A DNA stretch of 38,249 bases, taken from positions 1 to 38,249 of the forward strand of contig JAJPXZ010000097.1 of NCBI GenBank assembly GCA_021205245.1. Reading direction: 5' to 3'. The stretch comes from Planctomycetaceae bacterium. GTDB taxonomy: Bacteria > Planctomycetota > SZUA-567. Positions within the stretch are counted from its first letter, which is position 1, and every line of letters starts with the position of its first letter. A model generated the notes under the pieces. It did no database searches, was not told the origin of the DNA, and worked only from the letters and a program-made list of their open reading frames with translations. Below are positions 23,845 to 32,342 of the stretch, in pieces. Both the position numbers and the translations under genes were made by a program.

Positions 23845-25845
23845 ATGAAGACCGAATCCCTCTCCATCAACGGCATTCCCGTCCCGGTACACCGCTTCAA
23901 TACTGTTGTTGTCGGCAGCGGCGCTGCCGGCCTCGCCGCCGCCGACCGACTGTTCCGCTTCGGTCAGCAGAGTGTCGCCCTGGTAACGGAAGGGCTGGAG
24001 TGGGGCACCTCCCGCAATACCGGCTCCGACAAGCAGACCTATTACAAATTGTCCTTGGCCGGGGCGGACGGCGATAGTATCAGCGAAACCGCCCGCACCC
24101 TCTTTGAGGGCGGCGCGATGGACGGCGACATTGCCATGGCCGAAGCCGCCGGATCGGCCCGTTGTTTCTACCGCCTGGTTGAGTTGGGCGTGCCGTTTCC
24201 CCACAATGCCGAAGGGGAGTTCGTCGGCTATAAGACGGATCACGATCCGCGCCGGCGCGGCACCTCGGCTGGTCCGCTGACCTCCAAATATATGACAGAA
24301 TGTTTGCTGGCGTCGCTGCGGGAGACCGGCGTGGCGATTTTCAACCGCCGTCAGGTTATTGAAATTCTCACCGCCGCCGAGACCGACGGAACGCGCCGTT
24401 GCGTCGGGGTTTTGGTCCTGCATATCGAAGGACGCGAGTGGCCGGCGACGCGGTACGAAGTGTTCGCCGCCGACAACGTCATCTACGCCACCGGCGGCGA
24501 GGCAGGTATGTACGCGATGTCGGCGTATCCGCAAAGCCAGACCGGCAGTACCGGCGTCGCCTTCCGCGCCGGCGTGACGGGAAAAAACCTGACCGAATCC
24601 CAATACGGCATTGCCTCGGTCGGATTCCGCTGGAATCTCTCCGGCACCTACCAGCAGGTATTGCCCCGCTATGTCTCGACCGATGCCGACGGCGGCGACG
24701 AGCGGGAGTTCCTTGACCCGTATTTCTCCAGCCCCACATCGCTCCTCCGGGCCATCTTCCTGAAGGGATACCAGTGGCCGTTCGACCCACGGAAGATTGC
24801 GGACGAGGGGTCATCCCGTATCGCCATCCTTGGTTATCGCGAAATCGTCGATAAGGATCGCCGCGTCTTCCTCGACTATCGCCGAAATCCCGCTTGCGCG
24901 GGCGAAGGCGGGCAACTCGATCCCGATCGTCTCGACGACGAAGTGCGTTCCTATCTCGAATATTCGGGCGCGCTCTTTGGCACGCCGCTGGCGCGGCTTG
25001 TGCATATGAATCGCCCGGCTATCGAACTCTACGCCGAACACAATATCGACCTGTCTGTCGAGATGTTGGAAATTGCCGTGTCGGCCCAGCACAACAACGG
25101 CGGCCTTGCGGCCAATCACTGGTGGGAAAGCGATCTGCGGCACTTCTTCCCGGTGGGTGAAGTGAACGGCAGCCACGGCGTCTACCGGCCCGGCGGCAGC
25201 GCCCTTAACTCGGGCCAGGTAGGCGCGCTGCGTGCGGCCGAGTACATCGCCAACGTGTATCGGGGCGAGCCGCCGACTCTGCAGACAATCGCCAGCCAGT
25301 GCGGCGAGCAGGTGGAAAACACCATCGCCATCGGCGAAAACGCCATTGCCGCGACCGATCATCCCTGGGATCTCCACGGCGTCATCCAGGAAATCCGCTT
25401 GCGCATGTCGCGCTATGGCGCGCACATTCGCTCCCGCGAAGGAGTTGAAGCAGCGATCGGTGAATCGGAAAAATTGCTGCAAACGCTGCGGGCAGGCGTG
25501 TCGGTGACAGGCCCCGGCCACCTGCGGCAACTGCACCAGTTGCGCGATCTGGCGGTGTGCAGCCACGTTTACCTGTGTGCGATACGCGACTATATGGACG
25601 CGGGCGGCGAAAGCAGGGGATCTTATTTGGTGCATACGCCCGGCGGCTCAGTACCAGCCGACGGCCTGCCCGACGTATTCTCCTATACGCTGGACAAGGG
25701 CGAACTGGCTGGGAAGATTCAAGAGGTGGCTTACTCTCCCGAAGGATGCACCTGCACCTGGCGGCCGGTCCGGCCGTTACCGCAACCGGGCGAATGGTTC
25801 GAGACAGAATGGGCGAGATTTCAAAAGGGTGAGATTTACCGGTAA
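23845..25845 (+). CDS. FAD-dependent flavoprotein of the fumarate reductase/succinate dehydrogenase type
   Basis: A 666-aa flavoprotein. The FAD Rossmann motif is G24-S-G-A-A-G29 in VVVGSGAAGLAAADRL, with a second FAD motif YATGGEAGMYAMS (about 215) and a C-terminal FPVGEVNGSHGVYRPGGSALNSGQ segment typical of the fumarate reductase/aspartate oxidase flavoproteins. The usual His-rich substrate loop is replaced by TSRNTGSDKQTYYKL, so the substrate is unlikely to be plain fumarate. No Fe-S or membrane anchor gene lies beside it. ATG at 23845 follows GGAGGA; an in-frame ATG at 23809 lacks a good site. It follows the GntR gene by 141 bases. Confidence 0.82.
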   Translation: MKTESLSINGIPVPVHRFNTVVVGSGAAGLAAADRLFRFGQQSVALVTEGLEWGTSRNTGSDKQTYYKLSLAGADGDSISETARTLFEGGAMDGDIAMAEAAGSARCFYRLVELGVPFPHNAEGEFVGYKTDHDPRRRGTSAGPLTSKYMTECLLASLRETGVAIFNRRQVIEILTAAETDGTRRCVGVLVLHIEGREWPATRYEVFAADNVIYATGGEAGMYAMSAYPQSQTGSTGVAFRAGVTGKNLTESQYGIASVGFRWNLSGTYQQVLPRYVSTDADGGDEREFLDPYFSSPTSLLRAIFLKGYQWPFDPRKIADEGSSRIAILGYREIVDKDRRVFLDYRRNPACAGEGGQLDPDRLDDEVRSYLEYSGALFGTPLARLVHMNRPAIELYAEHNIDLSVEMLEIAVSAQHNNGGLAANHWWESDLRHFFPVGEVNGSHGVYRPGGSALNSGQVGALRAAEYIANVYRGEPPTLQTIASQCGEQVENTIAIGENAIAATDHPWDLHGVIQEIRLRMSRYGAHIRSREGVEAAIGESEKLLQTLRAGVSVTGPGHLRQLHQLRDLAVCSHVYLCAIRDYMDAGGESRGSYLVHTPGGSVPADGLPDVFSYTLDKGELAGKIQEVAYSPEGCTCTWRPVRPLPQPGEWFETEWARFQKGEIYR

Positions 25846-25875
25846 ACGGAACGAGTTTACCGAACGCTGGATTAC

Positions 25876-25902
25876 AAGCGCCGGACGACGAGTCCGGCGC
25901 TT
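25876..25902 (+). terminator. Terminator-like hairpin after the flavoprotein gene
   Basis: AAGCGCCGGAC and GTCCGGCGCTT form a perfect 11-bp stem with a 5-base loop, but the following T-tract is interrupted. Its arm core is shared with the hairpin at 28265-28293. Confidence 0.6.
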
Positions 25903-26362
25903 CCTCATTTCTTGAGCCTACTCACCGCAAAATATGCGGCGAAATAGGGCCAAAAACGGCGCAAAAAATACGTACCTAGGTTATATCGATCGAACGATAG
26001 CCTTACTCCATATCACCACGGCGTTATCGTGACGGATGATATGCGCCATCCTAGTGTGCGTGAATTCTCCTTTCATCATGTGTCTGATAATGCCATGGGG
26101 GAGGTGTGTATCGCCATAAGGTGTATGGATTACTAATTTTACCGTTGCAATATAAATGCTTTGGATTAGCTTCTATAGTGTGGTGTTTTATTCCAGTAGA
26201 CGGAAACAGCCGAGGGTAATGGTGGTATCCGTCAGGTACCAAAAAAAACGCCGCCCAACTTTCCCGTATCAATCGCGATCTCTTGTATTCTTGAAAGTCT
26301 TACTCCACGGCATGGTGCATGCATGGTGGAATGGTAATGGATCTTGTGAAGGGGATGTAGCC
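25903..26362 (+). other. AT-richer intergenic region before the hydrogenase-chemoreceptor gene
   Basis: About 460 bases, clearly poorer in GC than its surroundings, without a convincing gene. It contains small inverted repeats (25925-25939, CCGCA/TGCGG; 25984-25999, TATCG/CGATA) and a pair of GCATGGTG direct repeats near the start codon. I found no well-formed sigma70 or sigma28 promoter, and no match to a c-di-GMP riboswitch. It is likely the control region of the downstream gene. Confidence 0.5.
26310..26328 (+). repeat. GCATGGTG direct repeat, 11-bp period
   Basis: GCATGGTG occurs at 26310-26317 and 26321-26328, one helical turn apart, 35 bases before the start codon. It could be a regulator site. 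Confidence 0.35.
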
Positions 26363-28228
26363 ATGCCTAAACTCCGTCCGGTGGTCGATACGGTTCCGGA
26401 AAATTGCATCAATTGCCAGCGGTGCATATCGGTCTGTCCGGTCAAGTATGCCAATGATGCCAGCGATACGGTGGTGACTATCAATCACGACCGCTGCATC
26501 GGCTGCGGCCAGTGCCTCAAAGCCTGCGAGCACGGGGCGCGTATCGGCTTGGACGATTTCGACGCCTTCATGAACGATGTGGAACGGGGCACGAACATGA
26601 TCGCGGTTGTCGCCCCCGCCATCGCGGCCAACTTTCCCGACACCTACCTTAATATCAATGGCTGGCTGGCATCATTGGGCGTGAGCGCGGTTTTCGACGT
26701 CAGTTTTGGCGCCGAGTTGACGGTGAAAAGCTATGTCGAGCATGTGAAGGAAAACAACCCGGAATGCGTCATTGCCCAGCCCTGTCCGGCCATCGTCAAT
26801 TACATCCAGATATACAAGCCGGAACTGATCCCTTATCTTGCGCCCGCCGACAGCCCGATGCTGCATATTATGCGCATGATCAAGACGTATTATCCGGAAT
26901 ACAACGGATATAAGATCGCGGTGATTTCCCCCTGTTACGCAAAGCGCCGCGAATTTGATGAAACCGGTATTGGCGATTATAACGTCACCTTCAATGCAAT
27001 GCGCGATTACTTCACGATGAACCGTGTCGATCTGCGGCGGTATCCCGCCCGCGATTACGACAACCCGCCGGCGGAACGCGCGGTGCTCTTTTCCACGCCC
27101 GGCGGTCTGATGCGTACGGCAGAGCGCTTTATCCCCGGCATCAGCCAAAATATCCGCAAAATCGAAGGGCCGGAGACGATTTACCATTATCTGGATCATT
27201 TGCCGCAGATGATCCGGAAGGGCAAGGCGCCCCTCATCGTTGACTGCCTGAATTGCGAAGCCGGCTGCAACGGCGGCACCGCCGCGCCGAACAACACACT
27301 GCCCATAGACGAATTGGAAGAAGCGGTGGAATGCCGCAACCAGGCGATGCAGGAGCGCTATGCCACGAACGGCAAGCGCTGGTATCGCGGCAAGAAATCG
27401 TCGGAAAAGAAGGGGCGCAAACTTCTCGACCAATATATCGACAGCCATTGGGAACCGGGGCTGTACGACCGTTCGTATCGCGACTATTCGGATAACGCGT
27501 ATCTCGCGCCAGTATCAGACGCGGACCGCAGGAAGGTATTGAGCCAACTCGGCAAAACCGGCGAGGACGATATGTATAATTGCTCCGCCTGCGGCTACAA
27601 CTCGTGCGAGAAAATGATCCAGGCCATCCATGCCGGTTTTAACAAGCCGGAAAACTGCCACCATTTCCTGGTCGACAAAGCCAACCAGGGTAAAGAAAAC
27701 ATCGACAAAATCCAGGTGGTGGCCAAGGACGCGGTGGAAGCGGTCAACGCCAACTCCCGTTCAATGGCTGAAATGGCCTCGGCCATTGATGAAATCCAAA
27801 GTTTTTCCAACCAGATCGGGGCGGTGGTCAAAACCATTGAGGAAGTGGCGTTCCAGACCAATCTCCTGGCTCTCAACGCCGCGGTCGAGGCTGCCCGGGC
27901 GGGCGAAGCGGGCAAGGGTTTCGCCGTCGTCGCCGACGAAGTGAGGAGCCTGGCCCAACGCTCGGGAGATTCTGCCCGTGATACCAGGACCATGATCGAA
28001 GGCACGCTGACCAGCGTCGCCAAAGGGGTGAAAAGCTCAAAATCTCTGGTGGAAGCGTTTAAATTGCTGGAAGCAACCGGTGAGGAAATCGACTCGCTGG
28101 CGAAAAGCATGTCGGCGAACAATGGGAATGGTAGCGGGAATGGTGATGGTAATGGTAATGGTAATGGTAACGGCAAAGTGCACGCAGCTCGCCGACAATT
28201 GGATTATCAGCCCAATCAGAATGCATAA
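26363..28228 (+). CDS. Soluble [FeFe]-hydrogenase-type sensor fused to a chemoreceptor signalling domain
   Basis: A 621-aa protein without membrane helices. Order: two ferredoxin [4Fe-4S] motifs (C15/18/21/25 and C45/48/51/55); an H-cluster domain (about 78-310) with ligand Cys candidates C141 (QPCPAI), C191 (SPCYAKRRE, with K194 and E197), C298 and C302 (CEAGC); a further Fe-S motif C407-x2-C410-x4-C415-x16-C432; an MCP signalling hairpin tip ([20 protein letters not shown] and [15 protein letters not shown], about 490-535); and an Asn-Gly tail. The Cys used for proton transfer in catalytic enzymes is Pro140, as expected of sensory rather than bulk catalytic forms. It likely senses H2 or redox state and signals to CheA/CheW. 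Start 26363 follows a GGGG ribosome site. Confidence 0.85.
   Translation: MPKLRPVVDTVPENCINCQRCISVCPVKYANDASDTVVTINHDRCIGCGQCLKACEHGARIGLDDFDAFMNDVERGTNMIAVVAPAIAANFPDTYLNINGWLASLGVSAVFDVSFGAELTVKSYVEHVKENNPECVIAQPCPAIVNYIQIYKPELIPYLAPADSPMLHIMRMIKTYYPEYNGYKIAVISPCYAKRREFDETGIGDYNVTFNAMRDYFTMNRVDLRRYPARDYDNPPAERAVLFSTPGGLMRTAERFIPGISQNIRKIEGPETIYHYLDHLPQMIRKGKAPLIVDCLNCEAGCNGGTAAPNNTLPIDELEEAVECRNQAMQERYATNGKRWYRGKKSSEKKGRKLLDQYIDSHWEPGLYDRSYRDYSDNAYLAPVSDADRRKVLSQLGKTGEDDMYNCSACGYNSCEKMIQAIHAGFNKPENCHHFLVDKANQGKENIDKIQVVAKDAVEAVNANSRSMAEMASAIDEIQSFSNQIGAVVKTIEEVAFQTNLLALNAAVEAARAGEAGKGFAVVADEVRSLAQRSGDSARDTRTMIEGTLTSVAKGVKSSKSLVEAFKLLEATGEEIDSLAKSMSANNGNGSGNGDGNGNGNGNGKVHAARRQLDYQPNQNA
28119..28173 (+). 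repeat. Hexanucleotide repeat encoding an Asn-Gly tail
   Basis: Near-perfect 6-base units (AATGGT and variants) run for about nine copies and encode the NG-repeat at residues 587-604. Copy-number change would keep the frame while altering tail length. Confidence 0.75.
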
Positions 28229-28264
28229 CCAAATACATGACAATGCAAAGCACTCCCTAAAAGG

Positions 28265-28296
28265 AGAGCGCCGGACGGCTGGTCCGGCGCTCTTTT
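28265..28296. terminator. Bidirectional terminator between convergent operons
   Basis: AGAGCGCCGGAC and GTCCGGCGCTCT form a perfect 12-bp stem with a 5-base loop. A T4 run follows on the plus strand and a TTTT lies two bases beyond the stem on the minus strand, so it can end both the sensor gene and the transporter operon. Confidence 0.82.
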
Positions 28297-28305
28297 CTTG
28301 AGGCT

Positions 28306-29658
28306 TTATACGTGCTCCGCAATGCGGCTCATATCGAGAGGCGGCCTGTCCTTGCGGCCTTCGCGGTAGATGGGCAGGTAGACATCCCCGTCCCTGACCA
28401 TGCAACCTGCCGGTTGACCGTCCCGCATCATCACGGTGCAATTACCGCAGGCGACGCAGCATTTCGCCGGATCGAGGCCGCCGTTCCGGAGAATATCCTT
28501 TGCGAAATCCGGGTAGGCGAATGACTGCCTGCCGAAGCCGGCGAAGGTGAACCAGCCGTCCCGCACACAGCCGGCGGCGAGGTTGGCCCCGTATTGGCGG
28601 CACCACGACAGTCCCGTCCCCACCACCGCCACATCCGGCACAGCCGCCTGGATGCTTTTGGCCGCGCCTAATAACGACGCAACTCCCTGAAGTTGCCGCT
28701 GCGGCGGTGTGTAATAGCCCTTGTCGAAGGGACGGTTGACATGGGGATTGAAATACGGATTCCCGCACGTGACATCAAGCAGCGTCAGGCCGCGCTCGTG
28801 GAGGAGACGCACGAGGCGAACCGGTTCGGTAAAGTCGGGCACATGCGGATCGTCCTCCGACACGCCCCAGCCATAGGGAAATTCGATCGCGTCCCACACG
28901 CCGAAGCGGCTGGCAATGGCGATACGGTTGCCAGGCGCCGCCGTAATGCCTTCGACAATCTCCAGCATGAGGCGGGTGCGGTTCTCAAACGATCCGCCAT
29001 AGCGTCCCGGCCGCCCGCGCGCCGCCAGCAGTTCGCCCAGGAGATAGCCGTGGCAGGCCTTAATGTCCACTGCGTCGAAACCGATGGCGGCGGCCATCCC
29101 TGCGGCGGCGACAAAGTCATCGCGGATGCGTTGCAGATCATCGTCCGAGACGATACGTCCCGGCATCCGGTCGAGGACGGGATTCACCTCGGCGATGATC
29201 GGTTCGGGAGTCGTGCCGGGACGGCTCTGCCTGCCGGAATGGGTGAGTTGCAAAACAGTGAACGGCCGCGGCTCGTCAGCCGCTTCGGCCGCTGCCAGCG
29301 ATTCATCCAGGAGGCGTTTGTAGGCGTCGACGTTGCCTGCGTGCATATAAAGCTGGCGCGGGTTAGCTCTGCCTTCCTGTCGGACCGCCGTCGCCTCGAA
29401 CCACAACAGCCCGGCGCCGCCGGAGGCAAAGCGCCGATAGCGGCGATAGGTCAATCCGCCGGGCGACCCGTCGGCTTCGCCGTCAGCGCCTTCCATCGGA
29501 TGGACGGCGAGGCGGTTGGCCATGGTTTTTCCCGCCAGAGACAGTGACGCGTGGAGCGGCGTCAGGTCGTCCGCAAACGGCGGCGACGGCTCGACCTCGG
29601 CCAGATCCCGGCGGAAATCGTCCGGGTTGCGGTAGTGGAAAGGCGCAAAGGTTGACAT
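28306..29658 (-). CDS. Old-yellow-enzyme/2,4-dienoyl-CoA reductase-type NADH:flavin oxidoreductase
   Basis: A 450-aa TIM-barrel FMN enzyme. NRLAVHPMEGADGE is the FMN-binding entry, LQLTHSGRQ holds the substrate-binding region, and GFDAVDIKACHGYLLGELL is the family signature. A Cys cluster, CCVACGNC then C after about 11 residues, near the C-terminus suggests the [4Fe-4S] centre seen in dienoyl-CoA reductase relatives, but the second flavin domain of those proteins is absent. I use the ATG at 29658 (AGGA eight bases upstream); an earlier ATG at 29673 overlaps the previous stop. Last gene of the transporter operon. It may reduce an unsaturated uronate-derived product. Confidence 0.83.
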   Translation of the reverse strand: MSTFAPFHYRNPDDFRRDLAEVEPSPPFADDLTPLHASLSLAGKTMANRLAVHPMEGADGEADGSPGGLTYRRYRRFASGGAGLLWFEATAVRQEGRANPRQLYMHAGNVDAYKRLLDESLAAAEAADEPRPFTVLQLTHSGRQSRPGTTPEPIIAEVNPVLDRMPGRIVSDDDLQRIRDDFVAAAGMAAAIGFDAVDIKACHGYLLGELLAARGRPGRYGGSFENRTRLMLEIVEGITAAPGNRIAIASRFGVWDAIEFPYGWGVSEDDPHVPDFTEPVRLVRLLHERGLTLLDVTCGNPYFNPHVNRPFDKGYYTPPQRQLQGVASLLGAAKSIQAAVPDVAVVGTGLSWCRQYGANLAAGCVRDGWFTFAGFGRQSFAYPDFAKDILRNGGLDPAKCCVACGNCTVMMRDGQPAGCMVRDGDVYLPIYREGRKDRPPLDMSRIAEHV

Positions 29659-29669
29659 AACGGCGGTCC

Positions 29670-30998
29670 TCATTTCCAGCTCGGGGCGGGGATGCCCTCC
29701 ACCAGCGAATCAATTTCTATAGCTCTGCCGGTCTCCATACTCTTGTTGGCGGCAATGCCGACCAAAATAGAGTAGGAACCGTCACCAATGCCTGCGGCAC
29801 GGCGGAGCGGGTCGTGTCCGGCCCGGGGCGAGAAGATATCGGCCAGCATGACATCGTCTCCGCCGCCGTGGCCGCCTTCGCCTGTTCGCACCGGAATATC
29901 CTGCGGCTCGGCAAAGGCGGGATAATGGCGGATATAGGTCTCGCCTTCGACCGTGCCGCCCTGGACCCGACCGTCGCCGGCGATGTAAGTCGACTCGACC
30001 GTGCCGTGTTCGAGCCTACCTTTGGTGCCGTTGAAGGCGAGGCGGTAGCCCTCCCACGGCAGGAAAGCGTTCAGGGTATAACTCAGCATCGCACCCGAGC
30101 CGTAGCGCACCATCACGTTCATGTTATCCTCGATGTCCATGTCGGGCGAAAAGACGCAGCGGTCGCGGTAATAGCCGTCGTACTGCTCGTTATCAAGATA
30201 ATAGGCCTTGAGGGCGGGAATGGTAGCCATGTCGAGGCAGAAGGGACACTTCGCCGCGCAGGGGCAGCCGTGGCAGCGTTCACCATGGTCCTGAAGTCCG
30301 AGTGATTCGGCCACACCGCTGTCGGCCCCGTAGAAGCAGCGTCTCCCCATGGCCTCGACCGACACCGGGCTTTCGCCCAGCCACCAGTTGACGAGGTCGA
30401 AGTGGTGGGTCGCCTTGTGCACCATCAGCCCGCCCGAGTTTGCCTTGCGGCGGTGCCAGCGGCGAAAATAATCCGCGCCGTGGGCGGTATTCAAGGCCCA
30501 TTCGAAATCGACCGAGAGGATACGGCCAATCAGTCCCGACGCCAGCAACTCTTTCACCTGGCTGCGGGGCGGCGAATAGCGGTAGTTGAAGGTGACGCGG
30601 GTCGTCCGGCCGGTGCGTTCGGCAGCGTCGATGATGCGGCGGCAGCGAACGGGGTCGATGGTCATGGGTTTTTCGGTGACGACGTCGCAGCCCATCTCCA
30701 TCGCCTTGACGATATAGTCGTCGTGGGTGGCGTCGGGTCCGCTGGTGACGATGACCGCGTCGGGTTTGTGCTCGGCCAGCATTTTCTCGAAATCTTCTGC
30801 CGGGTAGAGGGCAACCTCCGGATAATCGTACGTATCGTGCAGGTAGCGCTGCCGCAGCTCGAGCCGTCCCGGGTTGGTGTCGCACATGGCGGCGAGGCGA
30901 TTGCCTTTCCGGAACGGTCCGGCCAGGGCGTCGGCATAAAGGAGCGAGCGGTGGCCTATGCCGACCTGGACATAGGTGACGGTTTTCTGCGTGGACAT
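29670..30998 (-). CDS. Gfo/Idh/MocA-family oxidoreductase with a Cys cluster
   Basis: A 442-aa NAD(P)-dependent dehydrogenase. An N-terminal Rossmann fold (VQVGIGHRSLLY) is followed by the TEKPM motif with K110 and a beta-sheet substrate domain with GGLMVHKATHHFDLVNWW. Five Cys (242, 245, 247, 251, 254) sit in an insertion of the substrate domain, in a Cx2CxCx3Cx2C pattern likely to bind a metal ion. The family oxidises or epimerises sugar derivatives. AAGGA precedes the ATG. It lies directly upstream of the reductase gene in the operon. Confidence 0.86.
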   Translation of the reverse strand: MSTQKTVTYVQVGIGHRSLLYADALAGPFRKGNRLAAMCDTNPGRLELRQRYLHDTYDYPEVALYPAEDFEKMLAEHKPDAVIVTSGPDATHDDYIVKAMEMGCDVVTEKPMTIDPVRCRRIIDAAERTGRTTRVTFNYRYSPPRSQVKELLASGLIGRILSVDFEWALNTAHGADYFRRWHRRKANSGGLMVHKATHHFDLVNWWLGESPVSVEAMGRRCFYGADSGVAESLGLQDHGERCHGCPCAAKCPFCLDMATIPALKAYYLDNEQYDGYYRDRCVFSPDMDIEDNMNVMVRYGSGAMLSYTLNAFLPWEGYRLAFNGTKGRLEHGTVESTYIAGDGRVQGGTVEGETYIRHYPAFAEPQDIPVRTGEGGHGGGDDVMLADIFSPRAGHDPLRRAAGIGDGSYSILVGIAANKSMETGRAIEIDSLVEGIPAPSWK

Positions 30999-31038
30999 GG
31001 CATGGTTTCCTTGGGGGCGTTGATAATGTTTTATCGTT

Positions 31039-32319
31039 TTATCGTGTCAGGCGGCGGAGCAGGCGGGAAATCGCCTGTTCGGCTTCACCGGCCGCTTCTT
31101 CCGGGGTTATTTTGCTGTAGCTGAGGTTTTCGATAATGTCCCGGAGCAGCTTGAGCATGCGCGGATCTTCGAAGTAGGGGCTGGGATTATAGACTTCGAC
31201 GCCGGCGATCTGCTCCGATGCCTCGATGTTGACCGGCGCGATGAGTCGCGCCTCCTTCAACGCTTCGAAAGCGGGTGTGGCCACGAGGACGCCACGGCTG
31301 GTACCGAGGGTGCGCGCCGCCTCGGGCGTGGTCAGCAGGTACGAGGCGAGTGCGGCCGCAATTTCAGGATGCTTCGACTGGGCGCTGACGCCGAAAATCT
31401 GCGCCGGACGGCCGATGCGGCCGGAGGACGCGGCGTTACTTTGGCTGAGGTACTCGCCCAGCACGAACTCGAACTCCGGCTGCGGCGTCGACAAGAGCAG
31501 GGTGATGTTGGAATCCCAATAGTACGCGCCGCCCCATTCGCCGGTGATGAATTCGCTCTGCTCATGAGTCTGGGCCAACGGGTCGCCGGAACGGGCGACG
31601 CGGTAGGGCATGGAGGTGATGGACTTGTTGTCCACCAGTCGCTTGTAGTACGCAAAGCATTCAACCAGTTCATCGTGGTCCAGACCGAGTTCGGATGTCA
31701 CCGGGTCGATAATCATCTTTCCCGTTTTCTGGAAGATGTAACTGGCCAGCATATGGGTGATGGAATCGATCTCCATGTCGATGGGGAAAAATTCCGGCCC
31801 GAGCTTTTCCTGGAAGACCGGCCCGGCGGTGAGAAGATCGTCCCACGTCTTCGGAAGCGCCAGCCCGGCCTTGTCCCATACCGACTTGTTCCATACAAAG
31901 TACCGGGTGGTGAAGGACACGGGAAGGGCGTTCAGCTTGCCGTCGATGGTGCAGGTGGCGAGCCATTTCGCCTCATAGGCGTCAAGGTTCACCGCGTCGG
32001 GGAAGCGGTTGAGATTCGCAAAGCCGTCGCCGGTTTTGGAAAAGATGGAGAGCCAGGCCCAATCCATCTGTATAAGGTCGGGCGCGGATCCGCCGCCGAT
32101 TTGCGTAGTGAGTCGTTCGAGATAGCCGTTCCAGCCCATGTACTCGGCCTTGACGGTGGTGCCCGGGTGGTCCTGCTCAAACTGGCGCACTGCCGCCAGG
32201 GTGGCTTCGTGGCGTTCGGCACCACCCCACCAGGAGAAACGGATTTCCGTCTCGCCCGCCCGTGCGGGCAAGCACAACAGGGCGAAGCAGAACGAGAACA
32301 ACAGAGCGATTTTCTTCAT
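31039..32319 (-). CDS. ABC-transporter solute-binding protein, TogB-like (paralogue 1)
   Basis: A 426-aa periplasmic binding protein with a signal peptide (cleavage after ARA, about residue 21). FSWWGGAERHEATLAAVRQF, VKAEYMGWNGYLERLTTQIG and GRIGRPAQIFGVS correspond to the oligogalacturonide-binding protein TogB. The mature protein ends in a conserved LLRRLTR. It is the third of three paralogues in the operon, closer to the second than to the first by shared motifs (TEIRFSWWGG, SFTTRYF, SYIFQKTGKMIIDPV). It should deliver an oligosaccharide to the shared permease pair. Substrate class is inferred from TogB similarity. Confidence 0.86.
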   Translation of the reverse strand: MKKIALLFSFCFALLCLPARAGETEIRFSWWGGAERHEATLAAVRQFEQDHPGTTVKAEYMGWNGYLERLTTQIGGGSAPDLIQMDWAWLSIFSKTGDGFANLNRFPDAVNLDAYEAKWLATCTIDGKLNALPVSFTTRYFVWNKSVWDKAGLALPKTWDDLLTAGPVFQEKLGPEFFPIDMEIDSITHMLASYIFQKTGKMIIDPVTSELGLDHDELVECFAYYKRLVDNKSITSMPYRVARSGDPLAQTHEQSEFITGEWGGAYYWDSNITLLLSTPQPEFEFVLGEYLSQSNAASSGRIGRPAQIFGVSAQSKHPEIAAALASYLLTTPEAARTLGTSRGVLVATPAFEALKEARLIAPVNIEASEQIAGVEVYNPSPYFEDPRMLKLLRDIIENLSYSKITPEEAAGEAEQAISRLLRRLTR

Positions 32320-32342
32320 CGTGTAATCCCTTCAACAACGAT

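Noticed and set aside
25903..26362. c-di-GMP riboswitch or sigma28 promoter before the chemoreceptor-like gene
   Set aside because: I looked for both because they often control taxis genes, but found no matching conserved core.
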